Shown here piece by piece: positions 55,881 through 64,000 of a stretch of 64,000 nt of DNA (positions are counted from its first letter, which is position 1; each line of letters begins with the position of its first letter). The notes below the pieces were generated by a model. It was not told the origin of the DNA and did not search any database. It saw nothing but the letters and a program-made list of their open reading frames with translations. Source of the stretch: Deroplatys truncata. Taxonomy: Eukaryota > Arthropoda > Insecta > Mantodea > Mantidae. The stretch is taken from contig CM060989.1 in NCBI GenBank assembly GCA_030765065.1, forward strand, positions 57,922,001-57,986,000, written 5' to 3'. The position numbers and the translations under genes were made by a program.

Positions 55881-56582
55881 CAGGGAGAGCCAAAAAAAAC
55901 TACGAACTGGTTGCGCGGCGGTTTTCCTGTCCGCGTCCTCGGCGCTCGCTGCCGTCTGCCGCTATCATAGAAAGGCGCGGATGGAGCCATACAACATTTT
56001 AAAACTACTTTTAAAGTTTTTAAAACAACCAGTTCACATTGAGAAATGCTGGCAATTTTCTGGCGGATATTTTGTTTTAATTCTTCCAGGATGTGTGGGT
56101 TTGTCTTGTATACTTTTGTTTTAAGTTACCCCAGAGATAGAAATCGCAGGAGGTTAGGTTAGGGGACCGAGGGGGCCACAAATCTTACTAATAATTCTGT
56201 CCTCAAACACACTTTGAATTTTTCTCATCGAAATATTGGCATATAAGTTGTTCCAGAGTCTTGTTGAAAAAAGGCAAAATCAGGCTCCCTGGCTGTTAAT
56301 TGTCTAAAATAAAGGGGGCAAAATTGTATTCACATATGTATGGGCTTCAACTGCTGACTCGGAAAAAATTGGCGAGTGATGGATAGTTTCCTAAAGAGGT
56401 GCCAAAAATGTATGGACAACAACGTGGGCAGTTTCAGCATCTCTTTTCATAAAGTTGGCAAGCAAACCCTTTAAAAGTAGTTTTAAAAATGTATGATTTC
56501 ATCCGCGCCTTTCTAGGATAGCGGCAGTCGGCAACGTGCGCCGAGGACGTGGACAGGAAAAACACCCCGCAGGCGGTTCGTA
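55881..56582 (-). mobile_element. Family B element between duplication copies
   Basis: CAGGGAGAGCCAAAAAAAAC starts the left repeat. The internal coding remnant is on the minus strand (..AFFQQDS-like, NPHILEELKQNIRQKIAS). The right repeat stops at GGCGGTTCGTAG, about 17 bp short, exactly where copy 2 of the flanking duplication begins. Multiple frame breaks are present. Confidence 0.75.
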
Positions 56583-57046
56583 GGAAGTATTGCCATCGAG
56601 AACTTAAGAAAGTCAGGTCTTAACTGATCCGATAAAAATTAAATTGCTTAAAAACACAGCAAATCCATAACAATTAATACGGTAAAGCACCGCTCGTATT
56701 CTTTTTAGAGCAAAAGGAACTTCAAGTCAGGGCCGCCAAACTGAAGTATAGAAAAAAGACGTACGGTGTAGCTAGCAAAACAAACTTATATAGTATAAGG
56801 AAGAATATCGCTGGACATGCCAGACAAGAATGTTGCGGTTTTAAGATTCCTAGCTAACATGCTATCATATTCAACGATTAAGTTAATGAGCTCAATATAC
56901 TTACCGTCGTTGAATGAGCCGAAATACGTTAAACAAAAGTTTCTGACATCTAGATAACACACCACGTGTGTTAAACGCTTCAGCACTTTTGTTTCTTTTT
57001 CTTTTCAAGTTCATTCAATGCAACTGCAGAAACTTCTTTATATGTG
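56583..57046 (+). repeat. Tandem segmental duplication, copy 2 (empty site)
   Basis: Partner of 54657-55875 without the FA insertion. It carries one extra segment, ATCGCTGGACATGCCAGACA, near 56806-56825. Minus-strand frames in both copies (for example ..LINLIVEYNSTLAKNL..) are similar but broken. They might be old coding sequence. Confidence 0.8.
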
Positions 57047-58587
57047 ATATATGCATTTCCATGTCCCGCTTATTTTTCATGTGTGCAAGTGGCAGTATGC
57101 AAATGTTTTCCCAGATGTTGAAGTTATTTAGCTCCATGCTTGGGACGCCAATTTGAAGTTTATATTTTGGTGCGTAATACGTTACGTAAATTATTTTATC
57201 TGCCCCGCAATTGGGAAACAACTTGTAGTTTTCTTCTACTGTCTATAGTCCACAGAAGAACAAAGTGCGGTAGTCCCCACAGAACACCATTCAAACGAAA
57301 AGTAAGCGCAGACAAGACACTTGTGAAGAAGCAGTATACACGCAAGACTTTGCAATCTTGTTATTCTCGCACATTCGTACTTAAATAACCTTGATCCAGA
57401 AAACAGCGAGGTGGAATCTATCCTCTCTCTTGTTTTCATAAAACTTTGGGCCCGTGATTAGTGATGGCCCAACCGATCGATGTACACAATTAGTTGTTAA
57501 ACAATAGTTTTCTGTAATAACGGTAATCATGTTGAACTGTAATCGTAGCAGTGAAAAATTGTTTTCATTTCAGCCATATAGTACATTGTACGGTAATATT
57601 CGGTTCTGGTTGCTAATGATATTTGCAAAACATGCAAACACGCTGTTGATGTGGTCCGGAAACGGAATTTTTGCCGTAAAGTTGTAACTGTTAAATAATC
57701 AATAAAATTAAATATGTACATAATTGCTCGGTTTATTCACAATGTGTATTGCGATGTAGTGCGTTAGGTTATGTTCAATGAAATGTAATTACAATTTTCG
57801 AAACTGGACTGGCGTGCAGAAGCATAATAGCAATCTAACTTTAGGTAATGGTTTTTACCGAGTTCTGAATAAATGCACATAAAATTTAAACATGTTATTC
57901 AGTTTTTGTAACCCATTTTTACTCCGATATATCGCAGCATTTTTCTCATGTTGCTCTTTAATTAAAATTATAGATGGTTTACAAGATTTAATACCAATTA
58001 TTTTCAAGATTCACAGTGCACTGTGAATAAGAAAAAAATCATTACTAAATGGTGCATTGCCTGAGGAATGGTTTTATTTTTTTAACGGATCCCTAGAGTA
58101 CGACATTTGAAATAAAAATCTAATATGCCTACATTTTGTAGAGTATTAGAACTTGAACAGTAGCAACAGCGCCAATACACAGAAAATTATCAAAACAGCA
58201 TTTCTGTATTTACACTTAGTATTGTACCTCACACCACATTATTTGTGGCATTCATTCTATACACTTTGAGCTAAAATTAAGTAATTGAACTTACTGTTGC
58301 TGACACAAATCCAACTCCATGCAGTTTAACCTAAAAAATTCCCTGTGCTATTATAGCCTAAATTAATTAACCATTTTTATTTTACTTTATTTGTTTTCCT
58401 TTTGGTATCCAACTTATACAATTATACTACTTTTATTGACATGTATTTTGGAATCAATCAAGGGGGAAAAGGCAAAATTTTATGAACAAATTTGTATATT
58501 TGTAATTCAAGCATGTGTAAATGTCTGAAGAGAGTATGATGGTGATTATGTTGATGGTAACATTGTGCCTCATATTGTGGCATTACT
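57047..58587. other. Unassigned region
   Basis: 1.5 kb, AT-rich, without a recognised repeat. Minus-strand frames at 57015-57221 and 57236-57439 are not assignable. There are no clear exon borders. Confidence 0.35.
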
Positions 58588-58982
58588 TTAGTCCAGTGGT
58601 CTTTGAAATCTGCCCTTCTTATCTCCTCAGGTTCCAAAAAGAAGGACCCTAAGGATATACACCTATGCACAGTGAAGCTTCACATGGTATATGCTGTGAG
58701 ATCCCAAAATCCCTTGCACATTTCCTACATAAAGGGTCTTGTATAAGACTCATTATGCATAGATGTCTGTGCATAGTGTTGTGGTCCGTAAGATAGCCCA
58801 CAATTCCTCTTGAGTTTAACTACTGTCAAATTTAGTAGAAACTCACTTTCCAGTCAGGCTCTGATATTAAATCATGGGTCTGCCTGGTATTAGTTTACTT
58901 ACTCCAAATCTCAAGATGAGCCCTCACTGTAAGCTGGGTTATTACATACTTGACATTACTAGCAGACACTCTGCAACAGGTC
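58588..58982 (-). pseudogene. LINE ORF2 C-terminus
   Basis: It includes SRGIVGYLTDHNTMHRHLCI and MSLIQDPLCRKC, the cysteine-containing C-terminal segment that follows RNase H in such elements. After a frame change it reads LGSFFLEPEEIRRADFKDHW. Homology ends near 58588. Confidence 0.65.
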
Positions 58983-59878
58983 CAAAAAAAATCTGATGTG
59001 TTACACTCACATGACTTTCTCTACTCTTGTACAAACTATTTATACAAACGCTTATTCTCCATCTACTTCATGTTAATCAAGATAAACATTTGCAGATTCT
59101 ATCTTATTGCTAATTTTCTTGTAGATGTAAGGGGAATATATATTTACAAGGGCAATTTGGAAATACAGTAGCCTTTAAGCACATACATATCTCTTAATAG
59201 CTGGTTGCTAGGTGCAGCACCATTCTCTTTGCCACAGATTAATACTCTTTGGATATCCAAGACAAAAAATTGAATAACGAATTCCCATTTGAGAAAATAA
59301 GTATTGAAAAATTTAAGGGAATAACAAGCAATATCTTGAAAATGGTTCACTCAACAAAAAAAATGTATATGACATAAATTGTGTATTTTAACGCGATCTA
59401 CATTTTTTGTGTAGTAAAATTTTGTCTATGTCTTATGGTTTACCAGTTATGCAAAAGTCGTTCACAATAAAGAATACTTTTGGACACATTCCCAGAAAAT
59501 TCAAGATATACATTTCATTTGTCATAAAAATATCTTAAACATATGATATTTTAATCAAAATCGTTAGAGCCATTTTTGAGAAAATTAAAATTTTTGAAAA
59601 ATCTTCCATGTAAAGGGTACTCTGGGGTGGGGGGAGTTTCTTGAAAACCTTCGTGTCGCATCCTTGGAAGATACTGAACCTAAATACCAAGTTTGGTGTT
59701 TATCCGACTGTTCGTTTATGCTGTTCACAGACACACACACACAGACATGTTTCCAAAAATGCTTTTTTTGGATTCAGGGGGTCTCAAAACATGTATTTCC
59801 GATGAAATCTCGGTATCGAATTTTTGGGTGGAATACAATACTTCCCCTACTTACTATACGTAGTAGAGAAAGTAAAAA
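58983..59878 (+). mobile_element. FA repeat inserted in the LINE
   Basis: Full length with the longer variant tail (TTGCAGATTCTATCTTATTG, ATATATATTTACAAGGGC). Left end AAAAAAAATCTGATGTGTTA, right end CGTAGTAGAGAAAGTAAAAA. Coding sequence of the LINE continues on both sides, so the insertion is younger than the LINE. Confidence 0.85.
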
Positions 59879-59879
59879 T

Positions 59880-61312
59880 CGAGTTCCAATCCTCTCTTTC
59901 ATTTCATTTCCTCTAATAGCAGCATGCCTCGGAACCCAAAGAAGTGTAACCGGGCAGCTGGTACATAATCTATCCAACATCCTCTGGCATTGCCACACCG
60001 GTCTGGATGTGGTTTTAATTGCCCTAAGGGCTTTCAAAGCTGCCATAATATCTGAACAGATGTACACATCCGCTTTATGCTCCAAATGGTAGTGTAAATA
60101 TGTATAGCACAGGCTAAGATCGCATAGACCTCAGTCTGGAAAATTTTGGCAAATCACCCAAGGAGAATGACAAGCCTGGTTCTAGGGCCATAGGCTCCAG
60201 GCTGCCCCAAGGTGGTAACCGTCCGTGAACCACATCCTGTTCACTGCCTTTGAGAGAGACTCAGTCTCTGGGTCCCACTCCTCTCTGGAAGATATTACCA
60301 CAGAGTAGGATGGACTGTTGTACCTAGTCCGCATCAAATCCCTAATCATCTGAGCTATAGGACATTTCTCTGTAAGGATCAGTGAGTGCCCTTTGTGGGG
60401 TAGCTGTTATCAGTTATGCCCATCTTTGTAGCGAATCCAACCCAGTAGCCACTACCTTCACTTGAGAGACAGGCCACCAAACCGGCACTCCATAAGTTAC
60501 TGGCGGTCTTATAACTGAGGTGTATAGCCATTTGAGCACCTTGGATCTCAGGCCCCACCTGAGTCTTATAGATTTTTGACAGGATCACAAAGCATTGTAG
60601 GCTTTCTTAACTTTATAATCAATGTGCTTTTTTTCTAGTTCAGCCCAGCATCCAGAATAATTCTTAGATACTTGATTACTCCTGAAAGCTTCAACTTCTT
60701 CCCAAACAGGCTCTACCAAACCTGGCAGCCTCCTCCGCCTCCTTGTGAAGATCATTAATTCAGTCTTGGCTGGGTTAACGAACAAGTCTGTTTTTCTGCA
60801 CCGTTCCTCTAAAGAAAAAAAATACAATATATATAAATATTTAAATTTCTTAGGAAACAGTACTTGGGAATTTTCCACTTGCTACAAGGCATATGTCATA
60901 AGCATAGCCTTGAGCATGAATTCCTCCTCTGTTAAGTCTGTCAGCAGTACCTCTACCACCAGACACCACAGGATAGGTGACAAAATTCCACCTTATGGGC
61001 AGCCTTGGCACTGTTGCCCTCACGGACACACTCCCCAGGTTTGCCACAGCCTGCCGGCCTTCCAAGGAGGTCATAATATAGTCCGTTACAACCGGACTGA
61101 CTCCTCTGCTTTCCAGACATTTCTGAATGGTGCCTAAAGTCATATTATTAAAGATGCCTTCAATGTCAGGAAATCTGCCATGGCAAGTTCTCTACAGTCC
61201 AGTGCCCTCTCCAGCCCCACCACAAGCTGATGGAGTGCTGTATCCCGGCCATAGGCATACTGATGAGAGTGTATGGGTCTTATCCCTCCCAAAAGAGTAC
61301 ACTTAGCTGCAA
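59880..61312 (-). pseudogene. LINE ORF2: reverse transcriptase and RNase H
   Basis: Near 61300-61140 it reads GGIRPIHSHQYAYGRDTALH and QLVVGLERALE, then MTLGTIQKCLESRGVSPVVT. The active-site box near 60905 reads GYAYDICLVASGKFP, so the usual YADD has lost its first catalytic Asp. A KTDLFVNPAKTELMIFTRR segment follows near 60780. RNase H is seen at 60160-59890 (TEVYAILAC, CSDIMAALKALRA, WVPRHAAIRGNE). Several frameshifts and stops separate the parts. It is dead. Confidence 0.75.
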
Positions 61313-62128
61313 TCTAAAACCGGGAATATACAAAGCACTTACACAGAAATTTAAATTAAAAATTTTAAAATAATTTCATAAGAACTGAACAACAATACAT
61401 TAGGGCATGAAGTGCATGCTATGAATATTCATCACTGCCACAGTTACAAAAACAAACACAGAGTTGGAAATACTACACAGAATGAACACAATCGAGCAAT
61501 TAAATTAAAAATTTGCAAACAGGGAAAACTATTACCCCATTATCTCAGCTTCAAATGCAACACACTATTCAGTATCATAATACCCACAACTTACTTTCCT
61601 CCTCCTGCCCCCCCCCCCCCCCCCCCGACAACCTAACCCAAAGTGAATATAACTTCTCATTCGACTAACAGCTGAAAATGTGGGAGTAACCCCATGAAGT
61701 GGGTGGCCAGTGGTAAAACAACCTGCACATGTGAAAGTTTGTTTCTATAGTATCAAAATAATCCAAAATCACAACAACATATACAGCTATTTTGAATAAA
61801 ATGTCAAAAATATTGCATTTTAAGTACAATAAGAAACCACCTTCTTGAGAGGTTAGGAGTTAAGTTTATTTCCCATTTGGTTGTTTTATAGTAGCTTAAA
61901 CTACATCTATTCAAGTAAAGATTACCTACAAATTTTAGTAATCAAACTAAACATTTAGCAAGGAATAAAATAAAATATTTCATAAATATCTGTAAGCTCC
62001 AATGTTTAAAATCCATTTATGGCATGATGCCACAAAAGCTATATGTGGGTTTGTATTAATGTGATCATGAAGGCTGTGGCAGTAGCAAAGGTATCAGAGA
62101 GAATCTATTGAGGGTATTCGCACATCAA
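61313..62128. other. Unassigned, with a C run
   Basis: About 800 bp with no recognised gene. 61608-61626 is a run of 19 C. 61640-62100 is AT-rich. Confidence 0.4.
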
Positions 62129-62194
62129 TCCTCCTCCTCCTCCTCCTCCTCCTCCTCCTCCTCCTCCTCCTCCTCCTCCTCCTCCTCCTCCTCC
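62129..62194. repeat. (TCC)n microsatellite
   Basis: About 22 TCC units. Poly-Ser and poly-Gly frames across it are artefacts. Confidence 0.95.
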
Positions 62195-62394
62195 ACCCTT
62201 CACAGCATGGGCATAATGCCTGTTCCGTCTCACAGTTGTTCCCTTTGCCTCTTTCTGGGTCAGCCCAATATCTGTCCTTCCTTTTTGGTTGACACTGAAA
62301 TGCACTTAGGCAATCTTGAATCTGCTATTCTTTGGGTATGTTACATCCATTCATTGTATATTTTCAATTTTGCTATTTATTAAATTAATTGAGT

Positions 62395-62660
62395 TTTATA
62401 TATGGATGCTCTTAAACTACTATTGTTCTTAGTGTCCCATTCTATATTGGGTGTGAAAGACCGGAAATTTTGCTCAGAGGCTTGAGGTTCTTTTACATGC
62501 CGTAAACCTATGACACGGGACCACTGGCTTTACTTCCCTTCCGAAGGAAGCCATGCTAAAGATTTTTACGCCTGAAAAAATTCATCTCCCTTCACTGTTA
62601 TTAAACCCATGACCTTGGGAATTAGAGGCTGGCAATGTATCCCTAGACCATGGAGGGCAA
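62395..62660 (-). mobile_element. SINE S1, full length but diverged
   Basis: On the minus strand: head CATGGTCTAGGGATACATTG and ATGGGTTTAATAACAG (B-box damaged), body GGCTTCCTTCGGAAGGG, end GACACTAAGAACAATAGTAG. The bases AAAGAGGCCTC in the middle are missing. It lies against the 3' end of an RTE-like LINE fragment. Confidence 0.75.
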
Positions 62661-62664
62661 CATT

Positions 62665-63178
62665 GCTAGTTATTGAGTACAGATTAAGTTCTGCTCTTAT
62701 ATCTCAATTTTATAGTTTGTCTAACCTTGTGCATCCTTTTGTTTTCCTCAAAAAGTTCATCTCTACACTTTGTAATCGGCTTTTCATTTCCTTGATATGA
62801 TCCATTTCTCTCTTCCAAAAAGTAGTGTAGGAAATGCTGCTGTTTTATAAAACCTTAGCCTTGTTTCCTTTCTTGTTTTATTTCTCAATGTTCTATGTAT
62901 AGTTCCACATATCATTTGATAACTTGCAAGCTTTCTATTAGTCTCTTTCAGTTCCAGCCATATAGCTCAAATTGCATCCTAAAGAATTAAACTCTATTAC
63001 TTGTTCTAACGCCCCCCCCTGAGTCATTATCTTAGATTTCTCTGTTGATATTTCAAGGCCATGTTGATTACATAACTTTTCCAAGCAGTATAATGCATAT
63101 CGTAATTTATCCTCAGTCTCTTTAATTAAAATCACATAATCTGCATATAATAAAATACCTATAAAAATACCAGATCTT
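62665..63178 (-). pseudogene. RTE/CR1-like LINE fragment, C-terminal half of RT
   Basis: The minus strand starts LLYADYVILIKETEDKLRYA (active-site box YADY, where YADD is expected). It continues LYCLEKLCNQHGLEISTEKS, KIMTQ, a C run that shifts frame, then EFNSLGCNLSYMAGTERD, ICGTIHRTLRNKTRKETRL, RFYKTAAFPTLLFGREKW and decayed text to about 62665. The order is typical of RTE- or CR1-like retrotransposons. The fragment is 5'-truncated and non-functional. Confidence 0.7.
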
Positions 63179-63420
63179 TTATAGCTGCTTTTTCCTCGTT
63201 AATCGACCCACAAATCCATCCCAATGTTTACTGTGAGAACACTGAGTAATTTGAATTTCCTGTGAACGAGTTACCATCCCCTTGCACAGTAGATTTTCTG
63301 TAGGGGTATCCTCCCTTAGAAGAGCCTTCACTTTGGCTCTGATGCTTCTCCTGTTCCCCATTGTACTGACCCCAAAAGTATGGTTGTCACTTCCACTAGC
63401 TTAATTGAACTAGGACGGGT
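63179..63420 (-). other. Unassigned, short open frame
   Basis: A 60-codon minus-strand frame at 63179-63361 (MGNRRSIRAKVKALLREDTP in part) next to the LINE fragment does not resemble RT and was not assigned. A T run at about 63421-63446 follows. Confidence 0.3.
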
Positions 63421-63446
63421 TCTTTTTTTTTTTTTTTTTTTTTTTT
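63421..63446. repeat. Poly(T) tract
   Basis: 26 T. Possibly the reversed poly(A) of an old retroposition, although no element could be assigned to it. Confidence 0.8.
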
Positions 63447-63672
63447 GCTGTAGAAACTTGTTGAATGTTCTGATGATAACTATTTGCTTTCCCAGAAGGT
63501 GTTTGTTAAGAGAAATAGAAATGGCCACTGAAAAATGTAATACTTAAAGCTGTTATGAAACATTTTAACTTGGAACAAAGAACATTAGGATTAGAAACAA
63601 CTGTGATCATTTTGCAACAACATATGGAGATATTGTAATGAAAAGAAGCTAGAAACAGTGATGTGTATTGAA

Positions 63673-63746
63673 TTTATTTAAAGGTGAGTCGGAATTGTTA
63701 CACTAAGTGATGTTAGTGTAACAATTCCGACTCACCTTTAAATAAA
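63673..63746. repeat. Perfect 34 bp hairpin
   Basis: TTTATTTAAAGGTGAGTCGG plus AATTGTTACACTAA on the left (63673-63706), a 6-base loop, and its exact complement on the right (63713-63746). No mismatch was found. It may be a minimal palindromic MITE or an end-to-end TIR pair. Confidence 0.9.
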
Positions 63747-64000
63747 AACATATGGAGAATTACTTAACATGTAATTGTGTTGTTAAATTAAGTATTCTGC
63801 TTCATTTTTGTTTATTAGTTTACCACTCATATAATATCAATGTTAAAAGTTTAATATTATATAAATGATTGGTGTTTAAAATTAAATACTCCAGTCTATG
63901 TTTTGTTACATTTTTGGTTTAATTGCATGCTGATCTATTATTAGACATGATATCTGTGTCACTGTGAGTAAAAATATTAAATCTATTAAAATATTTACCT
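63747..64000. other. Unassigned AT-rich end of the window
   Basis: Nothing recognised. Confidence 0.3.

Larger units (their letters stand above)
58588..61312 (-). mobile_element. Non-LTR retrotransposon, 5'-truncated, split by FA
   Basis: The minus strand carries, in order, reverse transcriptase, connector, RNase H and a C-terminal cysteine region of an ORF2. The ORF1 and endonuclease parts are absent. An FA copy interrupts it at 58983-59878. The RT plus RNase H order fits the I/R1/LOA-like groups. A precise clade would need an alignment. Confidence 0.75.

Noticed and set aside
55881-56582. Internal inversion in the family B element
   Set aside because: With symmetric terminal repeats of about 220 bp, the whole element simply lies in minus orientation.
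62105-62305. Poly-Gly or poly-Ser protein
   Set aside because: Product of the (TCC)n tract on either strand.

Overview
The window looks like euchromatic DNA of an arthropod with a large, repeat-rich genome. The signs are split coding exons with GT/AG borders, tRNA-derived SINEs, non-LTR retrotransposon remnants, several Tc1/mariner-like DDE elements and many microsatellites. The repeat types remind me of a cockroach or termite genome, but that is recollection and no alignment was possible. There are no operons, CRISPR arrays or phage genes. Most open reading frames are short and arise by chance in repeats.

Layout. 1-2010 is a degenerate C/T-rich minisatellite. 2687-4852 is a broken DDE transposon carrying a SINE, which itself carries a LINE-like insert. 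5218-8314 holds two well-formed minus-strand exons (8157-8314 and 5218-5354) of an unidentified coiled-coil protein. 8580-9760 is a tandem array of about 145 bp units split by a SINE. 11901-16340 is a 4.4 kb near-perfect palindrome whose hinge carries tRNA-like modules. 16350-38650 is dominated by one non-autonomous repeat, called family A (FA) here. About 22 copies or fragments of FA occur in the whole window, and those at 28368-31970 form a modular tandem array. This stretch also has a nearly full-length transposase pseudogene (19494-20788) and a palindrome-of-palindromes built from a mariner 3' end (26637-27646). 39724-49290 is a plus-strand C2H2 zinc-finger gene with five visible exons and six fingers. 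Its introns hold a decayed array of finger-like units, an inverted SINE-like pair and a transposon that carries a hAT-type MITE. A 1.4 kb inverted-repeat element starts 22 bp after its stop codon and contains the nearest AATAAA. 51280-57046 has further DDE-element derivatives and a tandem duplication whose two copies give a filled and an empty site for an FA insertion. 58588-61312 is a LINE with RT and RNase H, split by FA. 62395-63178 has a SINE beside an RTE-like LINE fragment. 63673-63746 is a perfect 34 bp-arm hairpin.

Only the zinc-finger gene and the minus-strand exons look like host genes. The rest is a layered record of insertions. A repeated theme is foldback structure: five separate loci are palindromic or mirror-duplicated, at scales from 74 bp to 4.4 kb. 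All boundaries were read by eye and may be off by a few bases.
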